Source: Methylibium rhizosphaerae
Lineage (GTDB): Bacteria > Pseudomonadota > Gammaproteobacteria > Burkholderiales > Burkholderiaceae_C
Length of the DNA: 64,000 nt
Assembly (NCBI RefSeq): GCF_006386545.1
Contig: NZ_SWAR01000025.1
Location: 1-64,000 of the forward strand
Direction of reading: 5' to 3'
The position numbers and the translations under genes were made by a program. The notes under the pieces were generated by a model that was not told where the DNA came from, ran no database searches, and saw only the letters and a list, made by a program, of their open reading frames with translations. This document shows positions 1 through 7,597 of this stretch, one piece after another (position 1 is the stretch's first letter; each line of letters starts with the position of its first letter).

Positions 1-123
1 TCCGACGAGTTCGGCGTGGCGCGCCACCTGGTGAACCTGGAGGTGGTCAACACCTACGAGGGCACCCATGACGTGCATGCGCTCATCCTCGGGCGCGCCA
101 TCACCGGCATCGCGGCGTTCTGA
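1..123 (+). CDS. gcdH: Glutaryl-CoA dehydrogenase, C-terminal end (partial)
   Basis: The open frame runs from the window edge to a TGA at 121-123 and gives the last 40 residues of an acyl-CoA dehydrogenase. The tail [20 protein letters not shown] is close to the end of glutaryl-CoA dehydrogenases, the FAD enzymes that oxidise and decarboxylate glutaryl-CoA to crotonyl-CoA in lysine and tryptophan breakdown. YEGT holds the part of the active-site loop seen throughout the family. The start and catalytic base lie outside the window. Identification rests on this short tail, so another acyl-CoA dehydrogenase is possible but less likely. Confidence 0.8.
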   Translation, partial: SDEFGVARHLVNLEVVNTYEGTHDVHALILGRAITGIAAF

Positions 124-195
124 CGGGGGAAAACCCCTCGCGCCGCACCGCGTAGCGCTACCTAGAATGCGGGCTCTTCCTACAGGAGCCATTGC

Positions 196-801
196 ATGAC
201 GCAGGCCAGGTCCCAGGCCAAACGCCGTTCCGACGCCGAGCCCGCCGCCGGTGCCGACGCCAAGAGCGCCGGCACCGTGCAGCGCACGCTGAAGAAGTAC
301 CCCAACCGGCGCCTCTACGACACCAAGACCAGCAGCTACATCACGCTGGCCGACGTGAAGCAGATGGTGCTCGACGGCAGCGACTTCGTGGTGCGCGACG
401 CCAAGAGCAACGAGGACCTGACGCGCAGCATCCTGCTGCAGATCATCCTGGAAGAAGAAACCGGCGGCGTGCCGATGTTCTCGACCAACATGCTGGCGCA
501 GATCATCCGCTTCTACGGCCACACGATGCAGGGCCTGATGGGTTCCTACCTCGAGAAGAACCTGCAGGCCTTCATCGACATGCAGAACCGCTTCGCCGAA
601 CAGTCCGGCGGCCTGGTGGGCGGCAAGGGCTTCAGCCCCGAGTCATGGGCGCAGTTCATGAACCTGCAGGCGCCGATGATGCAGGGGCTGATGAGCAACT
701 ACCTCGACCAGTCGAAGAACCTGTTCGTGCAGATGCAGGAGCAGATGCAGAAGCAGGCCGAGAACATGTTCCCGTTCGTGCCGCCGGGCCCGAAGCGCTG
801 A
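196..801 (+). CDS. phaR: Polyhydroxyalkanoate synthesis repressor PhaR
   Basis: This 201-residue protein has the PHB/PHA accumulation regulator DNA-binding domain, with KYPNRRLYDT at residues 34-43 and the rest of the domain to about residue 95. A Met/Gln-rich helical C-terminal part follows, thought to sense PHA granules. In this family PhaR represses phasin and granule genes until it binds nascent polyhydroxybutyrate. The start has an AGGAG at 184-188, eight bases upstream. A TAGAAT hexamer at 163-168 could be its -10 box. It stands alone here, with no phaC or phasin gene beside it, as is common in Burkholderiales. Confidence 0.93.
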   Translation: MTQARSQAKRRSDAEPAAGADAKSAGTVQRTLKKYPNRRLYDTKTSSYITLADVKQMVLDGSDFVVRDAKSNEDLTRSILLQIILEEETGGVPMFSTNMLAQIIRFYGHTMQGLMGSYLEKNLQAFIDMQNRFAEQSGGLVGGKGFSPESWAQFMNLQAPMMQGLMSNYLDQSKNLFVQMQEQMQKQAENMFPFVPPGPKR

Positions 802-823
802 ACCCGCCGCGCGGGTGTGCGCG

Positions 824-1471
824 TCACTTGAGCCAGGGCAACAGCACTGGCCACACGTTGTCCAGCATCACCGGATGCGCCTCTTCGCGCGGGTGGATGC
901 GGTCCGGCTGGAACCATTTGTCGGTCGAGTCCGGCGCGTCGGCCAGGCCCTTGAGCAGGAAGGGCACCAGCGCCGTGCCTTCGGCCTTGGCCACCTTGGC
1001 GAACAGCGCCATGAAGTCCTCGCCGTACTGGCGGCCGTAGTTGGGCGGCAGCTGCATGCCCACCAGCATGACCTTCGCCCCGGCGGCCTTGGCGGCACGC
1101 GCCATCTCGGTGAGGTTGGCCTCGGTCATCGACAGCGGCAGGCCGCGCAGCGCGTCGTTTCCGCCCAGTTCGATGATCACGTGGCTCGGCCGGTGCTGCT
1201 TCAGCAGCGCGGGCAGCCGAGAGCGCCCGCCCGAGGTGGTGTCGCCGCTGACGCTGGCGTTGACCACGGTGACGGCCTGCTTGCCGCGCGCCAGGCGCTG
1301 CTCCATGAGCGCCACCCAGCCGGTGCCGCGCTTGAGGCCGTATTCGGCCGACAGGCTGTCACCCACGACCAGCAACGTGCGCCCGGCACCGGCCTGCGCG
1401 GCGACGGCCGCTGACGGCAGCGCAGCGGCATAACCCGCGGCTAAAACGCCCAGGATAAAGTGCCGGCGCAT
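824..1471 (-). CDS. tesA: Periplasmic arylesterase / lysophospholipase (SGNH hydrolase, TesA type)
   Basis: This 215-residue SGNH-family hydrolase has an N-terminal signal peptide of about 25 residues (hydrophobic, Ala-rich). The nucleophile block is GDSL at residues 37-40 (Ser39), followed by the GGND block near residue 100 and a terminal DRIHP carrying the Asp/His pair. Members cleave acyl esters, lysophospholipids or acyl thioesters in the periplasm. The frame stays open upstream to 1810, but the start at 1471 was chosen because it begins the signal peptide and leaves room for the divergent ABC gene at 1503. The tesA/ybbA divergent pairing is also found in E. coli. The true substrate cannot be told from sequence. 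Confidence 0.9.
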   Translation of the reverse strand: MRRHFILGVLAAGYAAALPSAAVAAQAGAGRTLLVVGDSLSAEYGLKRGTGWVALMEQRLARGKQAVTVVNASVSGDTTSGGRSRLPALLKQHRPSHVIIELGGNDALRGLPLSMTEANLTEMARAAKAAGAKVMLVGMQLPPNYGRQYGEDFMALFAKVAKAEGTALVPFLLKGLADAPDSTDKWFQPDRIHPREEAHPVMLDNVWPVLLPWLK

Positions 1472-1502
1472 CCGCCGAGCCGACGAAAGAGAAGCAGACG
1501 AC

Positions 1503-2174
1503 ATGAGTGAACCGATCATTGCCGTGGAGCGAGTCACCAAGCAGGTGCGCGACTCCACCGGGGTGTTGACGATCCTGCACGATATCGACTTTTCGCTGGC
1601 ACCGCAGGAATCGGTGGCCATCGTGGGCGCCTCGGGCTCGGGCAAGAGCACCTTGCTGTCCATCATCGCCGGGCTCGACACGCCCACCACCGGCACGGTG
1701 CGCCTGGGCGGCACCGACATCTTCGCCCTCGACGAGGACGCGCGTGCCGCGGTGCGGGCCGAGCGGGTTGGGTTCGTGTTCCAGAGCTTCCAGCTGCTGG
1801 GCAACCTCACCGCGCTCGAGAACGTGATGTTGCCGCTCGAACTTCAGGGCCGCAACGACGCACGCAAGCAGGCCACCGAGATGCTGCAGCGGGTGGGCCT
1901 GGGCGAGCGGCTCAACCACTACCCGAAGGTGCTGTCGGGCGGCGAGCAGCAGCGTGTGGCCCTCGCGCGTGCGTTCGTGGTGAAGCCGGCCGTGCTGCTG
2001 GCCGACGAGCCGACCGGCAGCCTGGACTTCGCCACCGGCGAAACGGTGATGGCGCTGATGTTCCAGCTCAACCGCGAGGAGGGCGCCACGCTCGTGCTGG
2101 TGACGCACGACCGCAGCATCGCGGCGCGCTGCGACCGGCAGGTGCGGATCGAGGCCGGCCGCATCGTCACCTGA
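1503..2174 (+). CDS. ybbA: ABC transporter ATP-binding protein, YbbA/LolD type
   Basis: This 223-residue nucleotide-binding subunit has Walker A GASGSGKST at residues 42-50, a Q-loop in the VFQSF segment, signature LSGGEQQR near residue 146, Walker B ending ADEPTGSLD, and a switch His in THD. Its length and sequence fit the MacB/LolD-like class that pairs with FtsX-type permeases. E. coli YbbA has such a partner (YbbP) directly downstream. Here the next gene is a convergent exporter and no permease is present, so the partner must be elsewhere or absent. It is transcribed away from tesA across a 31-bp gap. Confidence 0.9.
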   Translation: MSEPIIAVERVTKQVRDSTGVLTILHDIDFSLAPQESVAIVGASGSGKSTLLSIIAGLDTPTTGTVRLGGTDIFALDEDARAAVRAERVGFVFQSFQLLGNLTALENVMLPLELQGRNDARKQATEMLQRVGLGERLNHYPKVLSGGEQQRVALARAFVVKPAVLLADEPTGSLDFATGETVMALMFQLNREEGATLVLVTHDRSIAARCDRQVRIEAGRIVT

Positions 2175-2177
2175 CGC

Positions 2178-3089
2178 TCATCGCGCCCGGCCCGCCAGCA
2201 GCAGCACCACGCCGACCAGCACCACGCCGGCGGCCAGCCATTCGAAACCGGTGACGACCTCGCCGCCCAGGCTCACGCCCAGCAGCATGGCGATCACCGG
2301 ATTGACGAAGCAGTAGCTGGACGCGAGGCCCGCGGAGGCCCGCGCCAGCAGCACCATGTAGGCGTTGAAGGCGATCAGCGAGCCGAACACCACGAGGTAG
2401 AGCCAGGCGAGCACCGCGCTCGGCTCGGGCGGCCATTGCGCCGCCAGCACCGGGTATTCGCCGTCGATGGCGGCCAGCCCCATGAGCACCAGGCCGCCGC
2501 AGATCATCTCGCTGGCGAAACCGACCGCCCCCGGCGCGAGCGCGAAGCCGCGCTGGCTCATGAGGCTGCCGGTGCACCAGGTGAGGCAGGCCACGGCGAT
2601 GGCCACGAGGCCGGCAGTCGATGCCTGGAAGCCGGCGCCCTGGGTGAGCAGCAGCACGCCCATCAGGCCGACGGCAATGCCGGCGGCTTCGAGCCGGCTG
2701 GGATACACGCCCCACAGCATCTGGCCGGCGGCCATCATCACCGGCACGATGGCGATGAAGGCCACCACCAGGCCGGAGCCCACCGTCTGTTCGGCATAGG
2801 CGGTGCCGCCCATGCCGCCGCCCAGCATCAGGGCGCCCACCAGCAGGGCGTTGCGCCACTGCGCAGCGGTCGGCCACGGTGCGCCGCGCCACCGCATCCA
2901 GGCCATGAGCAGGACCCCGGCCACCAGGAAGCGGGTGCCCATCTGCACGAAGGGCGGAAAGCTCACCAGCGCGAACTTGATGGCCAGGTAGGTGGAGCCC
3001 CAGACCAGCCAGGTGGCGGCGAGGCAGGCGATGACGAGCGGCGACAGCCCGCTGCGGGGCGCGATGACGGCGGAAGCGACGGAATTCAT
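2178..3089 (-). CDS. EamA-family (DMT) exporter, YedA-like
   Basis: This 303-residue integral membrane protein has about ten hydrophobic helices arranged as two EamA repeats. The first repeat begins with the WGSTYLAIK segment typical of the drug/metabolite transporter superfamily. Members export amino acids, metabolites or drugs; the substrate here is unknown. It is divergent from an Lrp/AsnC regulator 104 bp away, an arrangement common for amino-acid exporters under local Lrp-type control. It ends tail to tail with the ABC ATPase, four bases apart. Confidence 0.9.
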   Translation of the reverse strand: MNSVASAVIAPRSGLSPLVIACLAATWLVWGSTYLAIKFALVSFPPFVQMGTRFLVAGVLLMAWMRWRGAPWPTAAQWRNALLVGALMLGGGMGGTAYAEQTVGSGLVVAFIAIVPVMMAAGQMLWGVYPSRLEAAGIAVGLMGVLLLTQGAGFQASTAGLVAIAVACLTWCTGSLMSQRGFALAPGAVGFASEMICGGLVLMGLAAIDGEYPVLAAQWPPEPSAVLAWLYLVVFGSLIAFNAYMVLLARASAGLASSYCFVNPVIAMLLGVSLGGEVVTGFEWLAAGVVLVGVVLLLAGRAR

Positions 3090-3149
3090 GCCGGCATCCT
3101 AAAAAACAAGCGCTCGTCCAGCGATAGAAGACTCAAGGATGTCATGCGA

Positions 3150-3193
3150 AAACAGTTTGAAATCAACGGCAATCCGGGTGCTAGGCTTTGAGC
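3150..3193 (+). promoter_or_regulatory. Shared EamA/Lrp intergenic region with possible leaderless lrp promoter
   Basis: The 104-bp gap between the divergent exporter and regulator is relatively AT-rich around 3135-3165, unlike its surroundings. A TAGGCT hexamer at 3182-3187 ends six bases before the ATG at 3194. If it is the -10 box, transcription would begin at or next to the start codon. No Shine-Dalgarno sequence is visible before the ATG. Lrp-type regulators commonly bind such shared regions. No exact operator could be defined. Confidence 0.3.
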
Positions 3194-3685
3194 ATGAACG
3201 GCGCCTCCACCCTCGACCATTACGACACCCGCATCCTGGCCGAACTGCAGGCCGATGCCCGCCTCTCGATGGCCGAACTCGGCCGCCGCGTGCACCTGAG
3301 CCAGCCGGCGGTGACCGAGCGGGTGCGCAAGCTCGAGGCGGCGGGTGTCATCACAGGCTACCGGGCCACGGTGAATCTCGCGGCGCTGGGCTATGGCATC
3401 CGCGCGCTCATGAGGGTGGGGCGGGCCGACTATGCACGAGTGATCAAGCTGCTGCAGCAGACCCCCGAGGTCGTGAATGCGTACAACGTGACCGGCGAGG
3501 ACAGCTGGATCTTCGAGATCGCCGTCATCGACGTGGCCCACCTCGATGCGGTGGTGACCAAGTTCTGCATCCTCACCGAAACCTCCACCTCGATCATCCT
3601 CAACGCGGCCCGCGAGCACCAGGTGATGCTGCCCCCGCGGCTGGAGGACGTGAAGCCGCCGATCAAGAAGATCGAGAACGCCTGA
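3194..3685 (+). CDS. Lrp/AsnC-family transcriptional regulator
   Basis: This 163-residue protein has an N-terminal winged helix-turn-helix (DTRILAELQADARLSMAELG, then LSQPAVTERVRKLE) and a C-terminal RAM ligand-binding domain. It is the usual size for the family. These proteins assemble into octamers that sense amino acids. Divergence from the EamA exporter suggests it controls that gene and itself. An in-frame TTG at 3188 could also start translation, but the ATG fits the family N-terminus better. Confidence 0.9.
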   Translation: MNGASTLDHYDTRILAELQADARLSMAELGRRVHLSQPAVTERVRKLEAAGVITGYRATVNLAALGYGIRALMRVGRADYARVIKLLQQTPEVVNAYNVTGEDSWIFEIAVIDVAHLDAVVTKFCILTETSTSIILNAAREHQVMLPPRLEDVKPPIKKIENA

Positions 3686-3719
3686 CCCGGCCTTGCGGCC
3701 CCCTGAACGAAAGCCTCCC

Positions 3720-4223
3720 ATGACACAAGCGACCGACGATTTCTCGACCTGCGACCTGTGCGACCTGCACAAGAACGACGGCAGCGGCGCCTTCCGCGTG
3801 CTGCCGCCGGTGTTTCGCGACTTCGGCGGGCGCAGCAAGTTCGCGGGTCCGGTGAGCACCATCAAGTGCCATGAAGACAACTCCCTGGTCAAGGCCGCCG
3901 TCGAGGAGCCGGGCCGCGGCCGGGTGCTGGTGGTCGATGCCGGCGGCTCGCTGCGCCGTGCGCTGGTGGGCGGCAACCTGGCCGCCTCGGCGGCGAAAAA
4001 TGGCTGGGTCGGCCTGGTGGTCGACGGCTGCGTGCGCGACGTCGCCGAGATCTCGTCGGCCGACGTCGGCATCCGCGCGCTGGCGCTGATGCCGTTGCCC
4101 ACCGAAAAGCGCAACACCGGCCAGCGTGATGTGCCGGTGCAGGTCCAGGGGGTGTGGGTGCGCCCGGGCGACTGGCTGTACGCCGACGCGGACGGCATGG
4201 TGGTGGCGCCCAGCGTGCTCTGA
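3720..4223 (+). CDS. rraA: RraA-family protein (HMG/CHA aldolase fold; RNase E regulator-like)
   Basis: This 167-residue protein is RraA-like across its length. Near the middle is the GGNLAASAAKNGW stretch, followed by VDGCVRD, the Gly/Arg/Asp set that binds the divalent metal and oxaloacetate-type substrate in aldolase members. RraA proteins either bind and inhibit RNase E or act as 4-hydroxy-4-methyl-2-oxoglutarate aldolases/oxaloacetate decarboxylases. Because the catalytic R-D pair is kept, enzymatic activity is possible. It starts 34 bp after the Lrp gene and may be read through from it. Which activity dominates cannot be decided here. Confidence 0.88.
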   Translation: MTQATDDFSTCDLCDLHKNDGSGAFRVLPPVFRDFGGRSKFAGPVSTIKCHEDNSLVKAAVEEPGRGRVLVVDAGGSLRRALVGGNLAASAAKNGWVGLVVDGCVRDVAEISSADVGIRALALMPLPTEKRNTGQRDVPVQVQGVWVRPGDWLYADADGMVVAPSVL

Positions 4224-4312
4224 TCCGCCCGCACGGCCGCGGCGAGCGCCAACAAGTACCGGCATGGTCGCCTGCCGATGGGGGAGGCCATTGCTGCAGG
4301 GAAGCGTGTCGG

Positions 4313-6043
4313 GTGATAGTGGCCGGGCCCAGGCAAGGAGGCCGCCCGGCCGCCGAAGTGACCCACCGCAGCGACATCCCGAAATCCACCCGCCAGCCCG
4401 GCATGGGGCCGGGCACGCCGCCCGGCGAGCGGGCGTCGCCCGTGTGGATCACAGGCGCCTGCGGAGCAGCGGCCGTGAGCTTGTGGCTGCAGCCCTGGCG
4501 CGAACAAGAGGCACGTCTTGTGTGGCTGGCCTGGTTGCTGTGCCTGCTGGCGGCCACCTTCCTGTGGCAGCGGCAATGGTTGCGTCGTGCCGCGCTCGAA
4601 CGGCGACTGGCTCGCAGACACGCGCTCACGCACCGCAATGCGCAGAAGGTCCAGGCCCGGTACGACAAGCTGCGGCGCCGGCTGGACGCCGCCAACGCCA
4701 GTCTGCTCGATGCGAGGTCGCGGGCCCTGCAGGCGCGCGAGCGGGTGCTGCAGCTCGAACAGCTGCTGCAGGAGCGCGAACGCGCCACGGCGCGGCTGGC
4801 AGAGCTGGCCACCCAGGATGCGGTGACCCGGCTGGTGAACCGGGACGCCATCCTGCAGCAGCTGGAGTCGGCCATCACCGCGGGCGGGCGACCTTGCGTG
4901 CTGTTCATCGACCTCGATCGCTTCAAGGAAGTGAACGACGCGATGGGCCATTTCTCGGGCGACGTGGTGCTGCGGCAGGTGTCCAAGCGGCTGAAGTCGG
5001 CACTCGGCACGCAGGGCCTGGTGGGTCGCTGGGGCGGCGACGAGTTCGTGGCGGTGGTCGCCGGGGCGCCGGACGATGCCGCGCTGCTCATGCTGGCGCA
5101 AGGTCTTCGCCAGGCCGTGAGCGCACCGCTCAACGTGGGCGGGCAGAGCGTGCGCATCGACGCCTGCGTGGGCGTGGCGCGCTACCCCGAGCACGGCGAC
5201 GACGCGCAGGCGCTGGTCCGCAGCGCCGACATGGCCGTGTACGCCGCCAAGAATGATGGCCGTGGCTGCGTGCGGCCCTTCGAGGCCGCGCTGGCGGAGC
5301 GCTCGCAGCGCCGCTACGAGATCGCGCAGGCGCTGCGCAGCGCCAATCCGGATCGCGAGTTCCGCCTCGAATTCCAGCCGCTCACCTCGCTGCGGGACGG
5401 GCGGCTGCATGCGATGGAGACGCTCCTGCGATGGAACAGCCGTTCGCTCGGGACGGTGGCGCCGGCCGAGTTCATTCCCATTGCCGAGGAATCGGGCGCG
5501 ATCATCGGGCTCGGCCGCTGGGTGCTCGGACAGGCCTGCGCCGCCGCGGCGGGATGGCCGGGCGAGGTGGCGCCCATCGTCAGCGTGAACGTGTCAGTGG
5601 TGCAGATGCTGCGCAGCGACTTCCCGGGCGACGTGTCGGCTGCGCTGCAGTCCAGCGGGCTTTCGGCCCACCGGCTGGAGGTCGAAGTGACCGAAAGCGT
5701 GTTCGCGGCCGATGCCCAGCGGCTGGAAGCCGCGCTCGGCGCCCTGCGCGCACTGGGCGTGCGCATCGCGATCGACGACTTCGGCACCGGCTATTCATCG
5801 CTTGCCTACCTGCACCGGCTGCAGGTGGACGCGGTGAAGATCGACCAGAGCTTCGTGCGGCGCATCGATGGCGAAGCCGGCTGCTCCATCGTCACCGCCA
5901 TCGTGTCGATCGCGCGCAGCTTCGGCATCGCCTGCGTGGCCGAAGGCGTGGAAAGCGCCGAGCAGTACCTGAAGCTGCGGGAGCTGGGGGTGGACATCGG
6001 ACAGGGCTGGTACTTCGGCAGGCCCATGCCGGCGCTGGTGTAG
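4313..6043 (+). CDS. Membrane-anchored GGDEF/EAL protein (cyclic-di-GMP turnover)
   Basis: This is about 576 residues from a GTG at 4313, preceded by AGGGAAG; a GTG at 4358 and an ATG at 4403 are in-frame alternatives. Two hydrophobic segments near the N-terminus are followed by a charged coiled-coil linker, then a GGDEF domain with an intact GRWGGDEF active site but no RxxD inhibitory site before it. The EAL domain has ETL in place of EAL, while the downstream N, E, DDFGTGYSS, KID and AEGVE catalytic positions are kept. It may make and/or degrade cyclic di-GMP at the inner membrane. No sensory domain is recognised beyond the short N-terminal membrane part. Confidence 0.9.
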   Translation: MIVAGPRQGGRPAAEVTHRSDIPKSTRQPGMGPGTPPGERASPVWITGACGAAAVSLWLQPWREQEARLVWLAWLLCLLAATFLWQRQWLRRAALERRLARRHALTHRNAQKVQARYDKLRRRLDAANASLLDARSRALQARERVLQLEQLLQERERATARLAELATQDAVTRLVNRDAILQQLESAITAGGRPCVLFIDLDRFKEVNDAMGHFSGDVVLRQVSKRLKSALGTQGLVGRWGGDEFVAVVAGAPDDAALLMLAQGLRQAVSAPLNVGGQSVRIDACVGVARYPEHGDDAQALVRSADMAVYAAKNDGRGCVRPFEAALAERSQRRYEIAQALRSANPDREFRLEFQPLTSLRDGRLHAMETLLRWNSRSLGTVAPAEFIPIAEESGAIIGLGRWVLGQACAAAAGWPGEVAPIVSVNVSVVQMLRSDFPGDVSAALQSSGLSAHRLEVEVTESVFAADAQRLEAALGALRALGVRIAIDDFGTGYSSLAYLHRLQVDAVKIDQSFVRRIDGEAGCSIVTAIVSIARSFGIACVAEGVESAEQYLKLRELGVDIGQGWYFGRPMPALV

Positions 6044-6063
6044 CGGCGCCTGCGCGGCGGGCG

Positions 6064-6771
6064 CTATTCCAGGACTTCGAGCAGCCGGTCGAGTCCGCCG
6101 TCGTTGATGGCCACCATGGCCTGCTCGCGCACCTTGGGCTTGGCGTGGTAGGCCACCGACAGGCCGGCCGCGCCCATCATCAGCAGGTCGTTGGCGCCGT
6201 CGCCCACCGCGATGGCCTGCAGCGGCGAGATGCCCAGCTGCTCGCAGGTGGACAGCAGCATGCGCTTCTTCTCTTCGCCGTCGCAGATGTCGCCCCAGGG
6301 CTGGTCGAGCATGCGGCCGGTCAGCACACCGTCGGCGCTCTCGAGCACGTTGCTGCGGGTGTAGTCCAGGCGCAGGCGGTCGCGGATGCGGTCGGTGAAG
6401 AAGGTGAAGCCGCCGGAGACGAGCAGCGTCTTCAGGCCGGCGGCCTGCAGCGCCCGCACCAGGGTTTCGGCGCCGGGGTTGAGCTGCAGGCGCTGGTCGA
6501 AGACCTGCTGCATGGCGGACACCGGCACGCCCTTGAGCAGGGCCACGCGACGGCGCAGGCTTTCCTTGTAGTCGGTGATCTCGCCGCGCATCGCGGCTTC
6601 GGTGATGGCGGCCACCTCGGCCTTGCGGCCGGCGGCGTCGGCGATCTCGTCCACGCATTCGATGTTGATGAGCGTGGAGTCCATGTCGAACGCGACGAGC
6701 CTGAAGTCGCTCAGCGGAAGGGGCGGCGTGAAGCCCTGGAGCACGAGGCCGGGGCGGAGGGACAGGGTCAT
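6064..6771 (-). CDS. serB: Phosphoserine phosphatase
   Basis: This 235-residue HAD-family phosphatase catalyses the last step of serine synthesis. The DMDSTL motif near residue 29 holds the phospho-accepting Asp and the general acid Asp. Downstream are the SGGF serine motif, then the GDGANDL metal-binding motif. It lacks the N-terminal ACT-like extension of E. coli SerB, as in many betaproteobacteria. The start at 6771 was chosen over 6843 because the upstream stretch is unrelated to the family. It follows the eut genes on the same strand after 37 bp and may be cotranscribed with them. Confidence 0.92.
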   Translation of the reverse strand: MTLSLRPGLVLQGFTPPLPLSDFRLVAFDMDSTLINIECVDEIADAAGRKAEVAAITEAAMRGEITDYKESLRRRVALLKGVPVSAMQQVFDQRLQLNPGAETLVRALQAAGLKTLLVSGGFTFFTDRIRDRLRLDYTRSNVLESADGVLTGRMLDQPWGDICDGEEKKRMLLSTCEQLGISPLQAIAVGDGANDLLMMGAAGLSVAYHAKPKVREQAMVAINDGGLDRLLEVLE

Positions 6772-6808
6772 GGACGGAAGGGCGCTGCGGGAAATGGCGG
6801 CGCGGATT

Positions 6809-7597
6809 TTACGGGGCGTCGCCGGCCGCGAGGGCCGGGGCATCGCTCATGTCCTTGAGTGCCACGCCGGTGGCCTGCAGCCGCTGCGCCTCGGTGCAAA
6901 GCCACCAGAGCTTCGCAGCGGCCTTGTCGTAGGCCAGCCCTTCGGGCCGCACGTTCGAGATGCAGTTGCGTTGTGCGTCGGTGCGACCGCGCTGCGGAGC
7001 CCAGGTGAGGTAGATGCCCAAGCTGTCGGGCGAGCTCAGGCCGGGCCGTTCGCCGATGAGCATGGCCACCAGGCGCGGCCGCAGCAGCGCGCCGATGTCG
7101 TCGCCCAGCGCGACGCGGGCCTGGGTGGCGATGACCACCGGGCCGATGCGCCAGCCTGCGGGCGCCCGTGCACGGACTTCCCTGGCCAGCGGCAGGACAT
7201 GTCGCTGCACCGCCAGCGAAGAAAGGCCGTCGGCCGCCACCAGCAGCAGGTCGCAGCCCTGCAGTGCATCGCCCGCCTGCAGTTCCTGCAGACGCACCGC
7301 GCTGCTCTCGTCCAGCCGGCGGCCGAGGTCGGGCCGCAGCAGGTAGGTGGCGCGGTCGGGTGCCGCGCTTGCCACCCGGCAGGTGGCGAAACCTTCGCTG
7401 CGCAAGGCCTCTTCGAGTGCCGGCACGTCCAGCGCCAGGTGCACCGCGTCGCGCGCCAGCGCATGGGCCTGGCCGAAGCGCAGCACTTCGCCTGTGGGCA
7501 GGCTGGCACCCGCGCGGCCGAGTGCGATGCGCGCCGGCGTGTGGGCCCGCAGCGCGGCCCATGGGTCGCGAGTGACCGGCGGCTTGTGTGCCGTCAT
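6809..7597 (-). CDS. eutC: Ethanolamine ammonia-lyase, small subunit
   Basis: This 262-residue light chain of the adenosylcobalamin-dependent lyase, with EutB, converts ethanolamine to acetaldehyde and ammonia. It shows the family blocks TPARIALGRAG near the N-terminus and GERPGLSSPDSLGIYLTW in the second half. The chosen ATG overlaps the eutB stop codon by four bases (ATGA), so translation is probably coupled. The N-terminal residues before DPWAALR are short compared with enterobacterial EutC. Confidence 0.95.
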   Translation of the reverse strand: MTAHKPPVTRDPWAALRAHTPARIALGRAGASLPTGEVLRFGQAHALARDAVHLALDVPALEEALRSEGFATCRVASAAPDRATYLLRPDLGRRLDESSAVRLQELQAGDALQGCDLLLVAADGLSSLAVQRHVLPLAREVRARAPAGWRIGPVVIATQARVALGDDIGALLRPRLVAMLIGERPGLSSPDSLGIYLTWAPQRGRTDAQRNCISNVRPEGLAYDKAAAKLWWLCTEAQRLQATGVALKDMSDAPALAAGDAP

